64,000 bases of DNA from an uncultured Eubacteriales bacterium (GCA_902793605.1 CADBEB010000002.1:1-64000); one strand, 5' to 3'; shown: positions 24,579 to 35,021, counted from the stretch's first letter. Program-made: numbers and translations. Notes: generated by a model not told the origin, from the sequence alone.

Positions 24579-26144
24579 ATGGCCAGGGAACTGCGTACTG
24601 ATCAGCGGAAGCGTTTTGCGCAAATTATCGAAGTGCTTCGCCGCAACGAGATATCCAAAGGAATAACGCCGGATAAGCTTGCCGCCATTATGGAGGAATT
24701 GGGGCCAACGTTTATCAAACTGGGGCAGATTCTTTCCATGCGATCGGATTTTCTTCCCCAGGAATACTGTGACGCGCTGGTCCACCTGCAGACCCACGTG
24801 GAACCCATGCCATTCGAACAGGTCAAATCCATCCTGGAGGACGCTTTCGGGCGTCCTCTTCAGGATGTGTTTTCTTTTTTTGAACCGACAGCGCTTGGAA
24901 GCGCGTCCATCGCGCAGGTTCACGCGGCGGAGCTGCCATCAGGAGAAAAAGTGGTTGTCAAGGTACAGCGGGAAGGGATCCATGAGGTTATGAACCGGGA
25001 CATCATTCTCCTGAAAAAAGCAGCCGAGGCGCTGAAATATACCCCGCATCACGGACTGGTGGATTTCAACCGGGTGCTGGATGAAATGTGGGTTGTCGCG
25101 CAGCAGGAGATGAATTTCCTGACGGAAGCGCAGAACCTGGAAACCTTCTCCCGGCTGAACGCGGATACAGCCTATATCACGGCTCCTAAAGTATTCCCCA
25201 CATATTCCACAGGAAATGTACTGGTGATGGAGAGAATCGATGGGATCCCAATCAATGATAAAGAAGCGATGGTTCAGGCCGGATATGATCTTGACGAAAT
25301 CGGGCTGAAGCTTGCGGACAACTATGTCAAGCAGTTGATCGAGGATGGCTTTTTCCATGCGGATCCGCATCCGGGGAATATCCGCATCCGGGACGGAAAA
25401 ATCGTTTATCTGGATATGGGGATGATGGGATCCCTGTCAGAAAGAGACCGAAAGGTTATTCGTCAGGCAGTGGAAGGCGTTGCGAGAAACAATCCGGAAG
25501 CCTGTAAGAAAGCGGTGCTTCAGTTGGGTGTGATCACACATGAAATCGATCACAGGGCATTGTACAGGGACTGCGAAACCATGCTGGATCGCTACGGATC
25601 CATGGAACTGGGCAGTATGGATCTGTCAGCCGTGATGAAAGATATCATGGATATCATGAAGAAGCACCAGATCGGGATGCCCGGCGGGTTATCCCTGCTG
25701 GTGCGTGGGCTGGCGACCGTGGAAGGCGTTATTGTGGATATCGCACCATCCGTGAGCGTAACACAGGTCGCGACAGCCAGAATCAGCAGTATGTTTCTGC
25801 GGGATTTTGACTGGCGCGGAACGTTGACTCGGGATGCTTATACACTGTATGAAAGCGCGCAGAAATCCCTTGATATCCCGGCTCTGGTATCTGATACGCT
25901 GCAGACAGGATTGAAGGGGGATTTGAGGAAGAAGGTTGAGATCAGCGCCGATGAAAAAACAGAAAAACTTCTGCGCGTGCTGGTAACGAAGCTGTGTATG
26001 GCATTGATTTGTGCCGCTCTGGTTCTTGCGGCCAGTATGATTTCCGGGTCGGCTATCGTTGTTTTCGGACTGAGGGCAGAATACTGGCTGCTTGTTATAG
26101 CTGCCATTCCTGGCCTTTATTGTTTTCTGGCTCACAGAAAGTAG
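24579..26144 (+). CDS. ABC1/UbiB/ADCK-family atypical kinase
   Basis: The 521-aa protein has the family KxGQ motif (FIKLGQILSMRSDFLP), an alanine-rich nucleotide loop (ALGSASIAQVHAA), VVVKVQREGI, and the HADPHPGNI catalytic motif followed by LDMGMMGSL. Two hydrophobic helices close the protein, as in UbiB. Members are ATPases or kinases needed for quinone or lipid metabolism; in an anaerobe beside a phasin-like protein a lipid-handling function seems likelier. Last gene of the oleate hydratase operon; the accessory mobile element begins shortly after. Confidence 0.9.
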   Translation: MARELRTDQRKRFAQIIEVLRRNEISKGITPDKLAAIMEELGPTFIKLGQILSMRSDFLPQEYCDALVHLQTHVEPMPFEQVKSILEDAFGRPLQDVFSFFEPTALGSASIAQVHAAELPSGEKVVVKVQREGIHEVMNRDIILLKKAAEALKYTPHHGLVDFNRVLDEMWVVAQQEMNFLTEAQNLETFSRLNADTAYITAPKVFPTYSTGNVLVMERIDGIPINDKEAMVQAGYDLDEIGLKLADNYVKQLIEDGFFHADPHPGNIRIRDGKIVYLDMGMMGSLSERDRKVIRQAVEGVARNNPEACKKAVLQLGVITHEIDHRALYRDCETMLDRYGSMELGSMDLSAVMKDIMDIMKKHQIGMPGGLSLLVRGLATVEGVIVDIAPSVSVTQVATARISSMFLRDFDWRGTLTRDAYTLYESAQKSLDIPALVSDTLQTGLKGDLRKKVEISADEKTEKLLRVLVTKLCMALICAALVLAASMISGSAIVVFGLRAEYWLLVIAAIPGLYCFLAHRK

Positions 26145-26256
26145 GATTCATTCTGATTACAATAAAATATTACAGGGTAACTTCGATGGCTCTTTCATTA
26201 CCCAGCTGGCAACTTGAACCCTTGCGATTCTCGTAGTATTACGGAGCTCAGTTCGG

Positions 26257-26285
26257 TTGTTTTATGGTCAGATCCAGAGTATAAT
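26257..26285 (+). promoter_or_regulatory. Promoter of the sigma-like gene
   Basis: TTGTTT (26257-26262), 17 bp, TATAAT (26280-26285), 28 bp before the TTG start. Confidence 0.65.
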
Positions 26286-26313
26286 ACAGGCATTCGAACG
26301 GGAGGTGATTGTA

Positions 26314-27228
26314 TTGGCTCAATTTATTCGGCTTTTCAAAGCGGGCAAGCCAATCACCATTGAACAGGGGACCAACAAATTTCGCCTTCCTCTCTTCTAT
26401 GCCATACCGAAGGAAATGGTTCGCCAGGAGAAATCGTATCTGGACTTTCCTCGCTGCCCCTATGAACCGATCTGGACAGATCTGTATGAAAAGCAGATCA
26501 ACGATGACTCATTCCTGCAGCTGATCATGGATTCATATGCCTTTACCTTCTGGCAGTTCATCGATGTTCCGGATGGAAAAGGCGGTTATAAGCGGATGAC
26601 CGAAAGCTTTAATCATTATTCCGGAGATTTCCCCGTCTGGACACTCTGCTATATGGCACTGTCTCCCATTCAGGAAAAAATCGGACGTTTCGGATACTCT
26701 TTTCAGAATCTTGGACGTTATCCCCGGGGCAAGGAAGTCCCATGGCAGTCCTATGAGGATTTTGCCAGCGAAATCGCCGCAGTGGCTCCGGAAATCATCA
26801 AAGAACAGAACTGGCAGCCGCTCATTGATGACGCCTGGCTAAACCGAACTCAGGAGGATTATTCCACCTTTTCCAGCAGAGCGAAGACAGACTTCTATCG
26901 GGCATGGAATCATTCCCGCACGAAAATAGGTACAATGGAGTCCCTGGATCCTGATGAAAGTACAGCGGAGTCTGTTGCCCTTGGCCGCGAAAACTTCGAA
27001 GATGAGATCATCAGCAAGCTTCGGATCGATGATTTCGTAAAGACGCTTTCTCCCCGTGACCAGCGAATCTGGGAACTGAAAGCACAGCATTATACGGATC
27101 TGGAGATTGCCGCTGAAGTTGGTTATTCCACACACAGCGCAGTCGTCAAGAGGCTGCGCCATATGGCGGAATGCTATGACCAATATGTTCAGAATGAGTA
27201 TGAAGATTATCTGAGGAGCTTTGACTGA
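26314..27228 (+). CDS. Sigma-factor-like helix-turn-helix protein of the mobile element
   Basis: The 304-aa protein ends in a sigma-70 region-4-like helix-turn-helix (LSPRDQRIWELKAQHYTDLEIAAEVGYSTHSAVVKRLRHM). The N-terminal part (LAQFIRLFKAGKPITIEQGT, then FRLPLFYAIPKEM) is of unknown fold. Proteins of this form are frequent at the start of Clostridia mobilizable and conjugative islands. TTG at 26314 follows GGGAGGTGATT; the frame is open upstream, but the predicted transcript starts near 26292. Probably a regulator of element transfer genes. Confidence 0.72.
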   Translation: MAQFIRLFKAGKPITIEQGTNKFRLPLFYAIPKEMVRQEKSYLDFPRCPYEPIWTDLYEKQINDDSFLQLIMDSYAFTFWQFIDVPDGKGGYKRMTESFNHYSGDFPVWTLCYMALSPIQEKIGRFGYSFQNLGRYPRGKEVPWQSYEDFASEIAAVAPEIIKEQNWQPLIDDAWLNRTQEDYSTFSSRAKTDFYRAWNHSRTKIGTMESLDPDESTAESVALGRENFEDEIISKLRIDDFVKTLSPRDQRIWELKAQHYTDLEIAAEVGYSTHSAVVKRLRHMAECYDQYVQNEYEDYLRSFD

Positions 27229-27309
27229 CGGCACAGAAAATCGTAGAGATATTGTCCACAGATTTTTTTCAAAGCCTGGAACATTTTCCATCTTCCCGTG
27301 TCGTATATC

Positions 27310-27329
27310 GGTGGAGGGCAATCTCCACC
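27310..27329 (+). repeat. Hairpin before the terminator
   Basis: Perfect 7-bp inverted repeat GGTGGAG-GGCAAT-CTCCACC, 10 bp before the terminator at 27340. The pair could be an attenuator ahead of the mobilization genes. Confidence 0.5.
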
Positions 27330-27339
27330 ATGCACTCGG

Positions 27340-27367
27340 ACCGCTGAGCAGGGCAGCGGTTTTTTTG
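27340..27367 (+). terminator. Terminator between regulator and mobilization genes
   Basis: Stem ACCGCTG/CAGCGGT followed by TTTTTT. It sits 112 bp past the sigma-like gene and about 100 bp before the first DUF3847 gene. Confidence 0.85.
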
Positions 27368-27464
27368 TGCGTAAATAAAAAACGGTGCAAGGCAGCGCCG
27401 GGAAAGGAGAACGGATGAAATATATCAACAGTTACCGGACTGGCGGAAGGGAGGTGAAGGAAAC

Positions 27465-27797
27465 ATGACCGGAAATTATGAAAAAACACTGCAGCAGCTC
27501 GAACAGGCTGACGCGAAACTTCAGAGAGCGATTGAAAAGAAAAAGGAACTGGAAGCCCGAAAGAAGATGCTTCTGGAGAGGTCAGAAATCGAACGGCTTT
27601 GTTCCCGCGGAACGATCCTCGAATCGTTTCTGAAAGAACCGCTTGTTCTGACAAACGATGACATTTCTTCCCTGCTCGATCTCGTATTCAGAAGCGGTTT
27701 CACGCAGAAAAAGCTGGATGAAAAGCTTCGGATGAGAAAGGGCATTCCGCAAACGATCATTCAGGAAGATGACGAAAACTTCGAAGACCCGGAATAA
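27465..27797 (+). CDS. DUF3847 family protein (first of a tandem pair)
   Basis: The 110-aa protein has an N-terminal coiled coil (QLEQADAKLQRAIEKKKELE) and the family core LCSRGTILESFLKEPLVLTNDDISSLL. The second copy follows at 27883 with RGGMLEKFLREPLLLTND, so the pair are paralogues. DUF3847 proteins usually lie beside MobA/MobL relaxases and may assist relaxosome formation (inference). A GGAGG site lies 10 bp before the ATG. Confidence 0.75.
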   Translation: MTGNYEKTLQQLEQADAKLQRAIEKKKELEARKKMLLERSEIERLCSRGTILESFLKEPLVLTNDDISSLLDLVFRSGFTQKKLDEKLRMRKGIPQTIIQEDDENFEDPE

Positions 27798-27815
27798 TCA
27801 TTACACACCCTACTG

Positions 27816-27855
27816 GCAGAGAGCCGCTCCGTTTGCGAGCGGCTCTCTGCATTTT
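27816..27855 (+). terminator. Large perfect hairpin between the DUF3847 genes
   Basis: A 14-bp perfect stem (GCAGAGAGCCGCTC with its complement) and a 7-nt loop at 27816-27850, followed by ATTTTA. The weak T-tract suggests partial termination that would reduce downstream expression. Confidence 0.6.
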
Positions 27856-27882
27856 ACCGAAGAAAAAAGGAGAAGGACGAAT

Positions 27883-28221
27883 ATGGAAAAACTAATCGAT
27901 GTGAGAAATGAAGAACTGAACCTGCTGGATCAGGAACTTCTTGAAGCGAGGAATCAGGAAAAGCGCTGCCGTCAACGGAAGAAGATCCTGGAGCATCAGG
28001 GAAAAGCGCTGAAAAGAAAGGAACGGGATCACCGCCTCTACACCCGTGGCGGTATGCTGGAGAAATTCCTGAGAGAACCCTTGCTGCTGACGAACGATCA
28101 TGTCTTTCGAATTCTGCAGGAATCTTTCAGCAAGGAATCCGTCCGGAATCTGGAAAACAATCTGATCAGCGAAGTAATCGAAGCCTTGATGAACGAGACG
28201 AAGAGCGAGGAAACGACGTAA
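27883..28221 (+). CDS. DUF3847 family protein (second of a tandem pair)
   Basis: The 112-aa protein repeats the layout of its neighbour: coiled coil (LLDQELLEARNQEKRCRQRKK), then LYTRGGMLEKFLREPLLLTNDHVFRIL. The start at 27883 follows AAAAAAGGAGAAGG; upstream codons in frame run through the hairpin and are not used. Likely made together with the relaxase. Confidence 0.75.
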   Translation: MEKLIDVRNEELNLLDQELLEARNQEKRCRQRKKILEHQGKALKRKERDHRLYTRGGMLEKFLREPLLLTNDHVFRILQESFSKESVRNLENNLISEVIEALMNETKSEETT

Positions 28222-28448
28222 CTGTCCTGCTTGTGCAGGCGCAATTATACACCGGTGCCCGGTGCAATTGCGCTCTGCGAGGCGGACGCTCCGGCTTCTG
28301 CCTTCGCTTTGAGATGAAGATTCCAGCCGGAATCTTCATCAGCAGGGGCTTGCCCCTGCGCCGCAAAGCGGCTGCCCCATTTATGCTCCAAGCCCATACA
28401 AATTCATTCGGGTTTGGAGCCAATAAAGATGAAAGGAGTGAACGCGGC
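28222..28448 (+). other. Hairpin-rich region before the relaxase gene, candidate oriT
   Basis: Four inverted repeats follow one another: 28239-28273 (GCGCAATT/AATTGCGC with inner CACCGG/CCGGTG), 28313-28340 (perfect 12-bp stem GATGAAGATTCC), 28342-28359 (GCAGGGGC-TT-GCCCCTGC) and 28360-28372 (GCCGC/GCGGC). MobA/MobL relaxases nick at an oriT that is usually just upstream of their gene and beside inverted repeats. The nic site cannot be fixed by eye. The region is in frame with the relaxase but lacks a good start. Confidence 0.5.
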
Positions 28449-30038
28449 ATGGCATGTCCGCATTTCAAATTATCCATCCGCTCCCGCAGCAGCGGCGAAT
28501 CCGCTGTGGCCGGTTCCGCTTATATTTCCGGTGAGAATCTGTACAGCGAATATGATCAGCGAATGAGATACTACCATTACAAGTCCGCTGAAGTCATGGC
28601 AAAAGACGTATTGCTTCCGTCCAATGCTCCTGCTGCATATGCGGATCGGCAAATGCTATGGAATGCAGTCGAGAAGGAGGAAAAGCAGTGGAACGCTCAG
28701 CTTTCCCGTGATCTGATTATCGCGCTGCCGAATGAAATTCCAGCCGATCAGCATGAAAAACTGGTCCGGGAATTCTGTCAGCAGCAATTCGTATCGAAAG
28801 GTATGATCGCTGACTATGCCATTCATGATAAACACGATGGCAATCCGCACGTGCATATCATGTTGACGATGCGCGCCATGGATGAAAACGGAAAGTGGCT
28901 TCCGAAATCCCGGAAAGTCTACGATCTGGACGAGAATGGAGAGCGCATCCGTCTTCCTTCCGGCAACTGGAAAAGCCACAAGGAAAACACCGTGGACTGG
29001 AACGACAAGAACAAAGCTGAACTCTGGCGGTCATCCTGGGCGGATCTGGTAAACGGTTATCTGGAGAAACTGAACCGACCGGAACGGCTTGACCTTCGTT
29101 CCTACGAGCGTCAGGGAAAAGAAATTGTGCCGACGGTGCATCTCGGGCCCGCTGTTGCCCATATGGAAGCAAAGGGCATCCGAACGGAGATCGGAGATTA
29201 CAACCGGGAGATCGTCGCGCATAACCGGAAAGTGCTCGATTTGAAGAGCCTGATCGCAGAGATCGGAAAGCGGATCAAAGCGATCATAGAACGGATGAAA
29301 CAATTCCACTCTCAAAAATCCGAGCCGGAAGAGCCGTTTCTTACTGACTACGTGAGACACTTCATCGAAATCCAGAAGCAGGGACGCACGAGCTGGAGCA
29401 AAGCAGCCAGGTATAGAGCCGGTTCGAAAGATCTGAAACTTCTGGCAGGCACTTTCGTCTGGATGAAAGATCATAGCGTATATACGCTGCTGGACTTTGA
29501 ACACTTCATCGGACAATATCAGGTTCAGTTTGATCGGCTGAAAGACATCGGAAAAGAAAATCATCGGCTGAAAACAGCGCTGAAGCATCTGGAGAATCAC
29601 GAGAAGCTGCTGCCTGTATTCCAACAAAGCAGGAAAGGTTTTTCAGGCACACGGGAAAAGTTTGCGGAAGCGCATAAGGAAGAACTGGATTCTTTCCGAA
29701 AATCTCTGCGATACATGCGAGCCAACAATCTGACGCCGGAAGACATTCCGCGACTGAAGAAAGAAAAAGAAGCGCTTTCCGCGGAACGGGAAAAGATCAA
29801 TGCGGAGCTGGCCGGTGAAGATCTGAATACGGAGCTTATGAAAAAGATCATTCGCTGTATTGAAACTGTGCAGAAAGCGGAAGCCGAAAAAGCCGCGTCC
29901 CACCCGGGAAATCTCCCTGAAAGAGAAACAGCCCGAGAGTCGGTCTACGCGCAGCTTGAAAGAGCAAAGCTCGAGAGCGAAAGCAAAAATGCGAATCGCT
30001 CTGACAGAAAAGCTGAAAAGCAAATGAACGAAAGATAA
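28449..30038 (+). CDS. MobA/MobL-family relaxase
   Basis: The 529-aa protein starts MACPHFKLSIRSRSSGESAV, the usual MobA/MobL start, followed by the AAYRSG-like AGSAYISGENL, the RDLIIALPNEI segment and the three-histidine metal motif in HDKHDGNPHVHIMLTMR. The remainder is a long helical, lysine/glutamate-rich region. It would nick and covalently hold one strand at oriT to start mobilization by a helper conjugative system. ATG at 28449 follows AAAGGAGTGAACG. No type IV coupling genes are present, so the element depends on another plasmid or ICE. Confidence 0.9.
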   Translation: MACPHFKLSIRSRSSGESAVAGSAYISGENLYSEYDQRMRYYHYKSAEVMAKDVLLPSNAPAAYADRQMLWNAVEKEEKQWNAQLSRDLIIALPNEIPADQHEKLVREFCQQQFVSKGMIADYAIHDKHDGNPHVHIMLTMRAMDENGKWLPKSRKVYDLDENGERIRLPSGNWKSHKENTVDWNDKNKAELWRSSWADLVNGYLEKLNRPERLDLRSYERQGKEIVPTVHLGPAVAHMEAKGIRTEIGDYNREIVAHNRKVLDLKSLIAEIGKRIKAIIERMKQFHSQKSEPEEPFLTDYVRHFIEIQKQGRTSWSKAARYRAGSKDLKLLAGTFVWMKDHSVYTLLDFEHFIGQYQVQFDRLKDIGKENHRLKTALKHLENHEKLLPVFQQSRKGFSGTREKFAEAHKEELDSFRKSLRYMRANNLTPEDIPRLKKEKEALSAEREKINAELAGEDLNTELMKKIIRCIETVQKAEAEKAASHPGNLPERETARESVYAQLERAKLESESKNANRSDRKAEKQMNER

Positions 30039-30050
30039 GGAGCATTCACC

Positions 30051-30368
30051 ATGGTAGAAAAAGTCGTAATCATTGATTCCGCTGATCAGAAATCGGTTTC
30101 CGGTCAGCCTGATCCCTCACGTGAAAAGAGAAACGTTTCCTTCGATGCCAATGGGAATCTGACGGCAAAGAATCCTCTCGCTTGTTGGATCCCTGAGGTA
30201 ACGATCAAAGAAGTGATCGGAGGGACCACCTTTACTGTAACGGGCAGCTATGAAGGTTCGGAGCTGATGAACCGGAAGCTGGAACGAATCATGGCCAGGA
30301 AGGCAGAAGAAGCAGCAACTGAAAGCAGCGGCGCCTTCCGTAAAAATTCTGAGGAGATGGAGGTCTGA
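30051..30368 (+). CDS. tnpW: TnpW-like transposon-encoded protein
   Basis: The 105-aa protein contains VTIKEVIGGTTFTVTGSYEG followed by NRKLERIMARK, the core of the TnpW family found with TnpX recombinases in Tn4451-like elements. Its function is not established. The N-terminal third is polar and disordered. It starts 12 bp after the relaxase and its stop codon overlaps the ribosome-binding region of the recombinase gene. Confidence 0.75.
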   Translation: MVEKVVIIDSADQKSVSGQPDPSREKRNVSFDANGNLTAKNPLACWIPEVTIKEVIGGTTFTVTGSYEGSELMNRKLERIMARKAEEAATESSGAFRKNSEEMEV

Positions 30369-32093
<1,725 letters not shown>

Positions 32094-32505
32094 AAAATCA
32101 GGCGAAACGCAAGGAAGCAAAAGGCTTTGAGCCTGTTTTCAGAAATACTGTCTTACGAACAACCGGCTATTTCCGCATATTTCCAGCTTTTTTCCGCTTT
32201 GAAAATGTCCACTTTGATATTTCTCGTTACAATTCCTGACAGATGGACAATTTGTTTTTCGTTTGTTAAGATAATTACAGAAAAATCTAACGGTTGACGA
32301 TGATAATGGGCAGGTGTTTCGGGAGGAAAAAGTGTGGATATTTATGCTTGATATATTCGGATTATGAGGATCAGGGGAAACGCATCATGATGGTCAAAGA
32401 GCTCAGAAAATAACCCATAACACAAAAAGTGCGGTCTGGACAGAGACAGCTGCTCTGTTCAGTACAGGCGGATCTGAAAGACCGGGAGAAGAAAGGAGCA
32501 GACGG
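32094..32505. other. Intergenic region, probable right end of the mobile element
   Basis: No gene is seen in these 412 bp. A small hairpin AGGCT/AGCCT with TTTT at 32122-32139 may terminate the recombinase transcript. TGTCCA at 32206-32211 and TGGACA at 32244-32249 form an inverted repeat resembling worn IS ends. The flavin reductase gene that follows has GAAAGGAG just before its ATG. Confidence 0.4.
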
Positions 32506-33165
32506 ATGAAACGCATCTATTCTGAAATGCCGGAAAGCCTGAAGGGAACCTATGCTGATTATTCCAGGAACTTTGGCTTCTCATGGAAGGAGTTCGTGGC
32601 GACGGTGCCGTCGCCGCTGTTTCTGGTAACCACTTATAAATCAAACGGCCTGCCCAACGCCTGTATGCAGTCCTGGGCTGCTTTCACCAGTGCTGACCAC
32701 GGAAAGGGGCTCTATGCAATCCTGGCCAGTGTGAATAAATGCGGACATCTCTATCAGACCTTAAGGGAACAGCAGGAAGCTGTGATCAATTTCATGTCGG
32801 CAGATTATCATGCCGCCTGCATGGCAACCATCCGGAACAACGCATTTGAGGCAGACGAGATTAAAGCTTCCGGGCTGACAGCAGAAAAAGCAAGCCAGGT
32901 GAATGCTCCGGTGGTCAAAGAATGCTTTATGAACCTGGAATGCCGGTATGTATGGGAAAAAGAGATCGTACCGGGAGACGATCATGTGATGATCTGCCTG
33001 GAAGTGCTGGGTGTGCATATCGATGAGGATCATCTGGAAGACAGGACTGGCGAAGAGGGACTTCTTTATAACATTCATTACCAGATGAATCCGGAGCATG
33101 TGATGAAAACCGGACATGATTATGCGGCTGTGCTGCAGAAAAAGATTGATGTGATGGAATACTGA
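32506..33165 (+). CDS. Flavin reductase family (FMN-binding split-barrel) protein
   Basis: The 219-aa protein has the split-barrel flavin reductase pattern: FSWKEFVATVPSPLFLVTTYKSNGLPNACMQSW near the N-terminus, where PLFLVTT and NGxxNAxxxSW are the FMN-contacting stretches, then FMSADYHAACM and NLECRYVWEKEIVPGDDH. Members reduce flavins or act as flavoenzymes in the cytoplasm. It sits just outside the mobile element. Its last 10 codons recur as a remnant near 40545. Confidence 0.8.
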   Translation: MKRIYSEMPESLKGTYADYSRNFGFSWKEFVATVPSPLFLVTTYKSNGLPNACMQSWAAFTSADHGKGLYAILASVNKCGHLYQTLREQQEAVINFMSADYHAACMATIRNNAFEADEIKASGLTAEKASQVNAPVVKECFMNLECRYVWEKEIVPGDDHVMICLEVLGVHIDEDHLEDRTGEEGLLYNIHYQMNPEHVMKTGHDYAAVLQKKIDVMEY

Positions 33166-33381
33166 TCTGTAATGCCGCTTCCGATTATATCGCGTTCACG
33201 TTCAAGTAATGCATGTTAATCCCGACAATTCATTATTTGTGGATGTGCGGAGGCTGCAGAGCTTTTGTTTACATTGGCAATCATCTGTGACAGTCGGGAT
33301 TCAAACGATAAGATATTCTTATGAAGAAAAGCCCGGACAGAAAAAGCGGGTTTATGAACAATGCTTACGATGGAGAAAACG

Positions 33382-34665
33382 ATGGTTGAAGAACATGATA
33401 TCCAGCAGCGCCTGGCTGCATTCATAGAGCGGGAGACAGAGTACTGGGATTTCTGGGGCACGATTCGCATTGTAAAAGGCGGAAACATTCTCTGGGAGAC
33501 CAGCCGTGGCTATGCCTGCGCTGAGTTCGGCGTAAAGAACAGCATGTCGACCCGGTATACCATTGCATCGGTTACCAAGCAGTTTACTGCTTTTGCGGTG
33601 ATGCTTCTGTATGACAGGGGCCTTTTATCCCTGGATGCGGATGCGAATACATATCTCCCGGAGGACATGCAGATTCCCGCCGGGATCACAGTCCATCATC
33701 TGCTTGCCCATACTTCCGGACTGTATAATTTCTACAACTTCGAGGATGACTTCTACATCGGGGAGGACAGACTGCCCTACGATCGGAAAACCTTCCTGAG
33801 CAAATGGATTCTGAAGCAGCCGATGAACGCCCCGGGAGAATCGTTCAATTACAATAATTCAAATTACAATCTGCTGGCCTGGATCATTGAACATGTTTCA
33901 AAACAGTCCTGCGCGGAATTCCTGCATGATAACATATTCCTCCCGCTGGGAATGACCGGCACCGCGTTTGACGACGGCCTGGCTGTCCTGGAAAACAAAG
34001 CAGGCAATTATATGCATGATTACGGGAAAACGGTTCGTGTACCGTATGTCAACAACCTGTTCCTGATGGGAGCCGGGGCGCTGGTTTCGAACTGTGACGA
34101 CCTGCAAAAGTGGTATGAGTGCCTTAAGCAAAGAAAGCTGCTATCCGTACCGGCGTATGAACGGTTCTTTACTGAAAACATGAATCATTACTGCTACGGG
34201 CTGGAACGGCATGACCGGAACGGCGCAACGATGTATGCTCACGGCGGAGACGCCAACGGGATTGCGGCATATACGCAGTATTTTTTTGAGGACGATCTCT
34301 GCATTATCATTCTTTCCAATAATGAATCGCTGAACCAGTACCGGCTGGGAGAAAGCATCGCTGATATTCTTTATGGAAAAGAACCGAAACATGCGGCGAG
34401 GCCGGAGGAAGTACCGGTTTCAGAAGAAGAACTCCGGAAGTTCACAGGCACATATCTTCCTGGCAAAATCCATATTGAAATGAAGGATGGAAAACTGTAT
34501 CTGGTGCGCGTCAATCAGAACATTCATATTGAACTGTACTGCATCGGTCCCAATACATTTATCCGCAGGCACGAGGAGCAGAGCTATACGCACAATCTGC
34601 TGCCTGAGGACGCTGAAAAACCTGTGGTTTGGGGATATGAACTGATCAGTAAAGCATTTGTGTGA
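33382..34665 (+). CDS. Serine hydrolase, class C beta-lactamase-like
   Basis: The 427-aa protein carries SxxK (ASVTKQF), a second motif YNNSNYNLL in place of YxN, and AHGGDANG (the KTG/HxG-like third motif). It has no signal peptide, so it is probably a cytoplasmic esterase or peptidase of the EstB/DD-peptidase-like family rather than a resistance beta-lactamase. The C-terminal 90 residues form a lipocalin-like domain (FTGTYLPGKIHIEMKDGKLY). GGAG is placed well for the ATG at 33382; the ATG at 33361 is an alternative. Confidence 0.82.
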   Translation: MVEEHDIQQRLAAFIERETEYWDFWGTIRIVKGGNILWETSRGYACAEFGVKNSMSTRYTIASVTKQFTAFAVMLLYDRGLLSLDADANTYLPEDMQIPAGITVHHLLAHTSGLYNFYNFEDDFYIGEDRLPYDRKTFLSKWILKQPMNAPGESFNYNNSNYNLLAWIIEHVSKQSCAEFLHDNIFLPLGMTGTAFDDGLAVLENKAGNYMHDYGKTVRVPYVNNLFLMGAGALVSNCDDLQKWYECLKQRKLLSVPAYERFFTENMNHYCYGLERHDRNGATMYAHGGDANGIAAYTQYFFEDDLCIIILSNNESLNQYRLGESIADILYGKEPKHAARPEEVPVSEEELRKFTGTYLPGKIHIEMKDGKLYLVRVNQNIHIELYCIGPNTFIRRHEEQSYTHNLLPEDAEKPVVWGYELISKAFV

Positions 34666-34725
34666 TAGAAGGAAAGCAGTCAGATGATACCGGATCATGC
34701 TGTAAGCAGAAAAATAGGTATCTGA

Positions 34726-34731
34726 TATAAT
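34726..34731 (+). promoter_or_regulatory. Extended -10 promoter
   Basis: TGATATAAT: TATAAT with the TG of an extended -10; the -35 region is poor. It drives the small gene at 34788. Confidence 0.4.
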
Positions 34732-34787
34732 TTAGTTGAAATTAGTATGCTTAAAATGCCTTTACGGGACATTGGAGGAGAAATAGA

Positions 34788-35021
34788 ATGCTGTATCCGT
34801 TTATGACGCTGGAAGATGAAACTGAGATTGTTCATTCTGAACCGCTGACGGTTGACGGCAAGGAAAAAGTGAAGGTGGTTATTGAACAGCCTGTAACGGG
34901 CGGATTTCATTCGGCTGTCTGCTGGCTGCCTGACTATACATGGGAAAAGATTGAAGGATTCAGCAAAGAGGAAATCAATCAATACCAGGAATTAATCGAA
35001 AACGTATATTTCCGGAAATGA
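34788..35021 (+). CDS. Small uncharacterised protein
   Basis: The 77-aa protein starts MLYPFMTLEDETEIVHSE and has GFHSAVCWLPDYTWEKIEGF, the pattern of a small family found widely in Clostridia, often near XRE regulators. Function unknown. GGAGG precedes the ATG, and a short GC hairpin with TTTTTT follows the stop (35013-35032). Confidence 0.7.
   Translation: MLYPFMTLEDETEIVHSEPLTVDGKEKVKVVIEQPVTGGFHSAVCWLPDYTWEKIEGFSKEEINQYQELIENVYFRK

Noticed and set aside
32206-32249. IS21-like end (TGTCCA/TGGACA)
   Set aside because: Only one short inverted pair with no transposase nearby; treated as a possible relic, not an insertion sequence.
33209-33427. 72-codon frame before the serine hydrolase
   Set aside because: No ribosome-binding site, overlaps the real start, and composition is Trp/Arg/Lys-rich like a shadow.
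33382-34665. Beta-lactamase resistance gene
   Set aside because: No signal peptide and atypical second and third motifs; better read as a general serine hydrolase.
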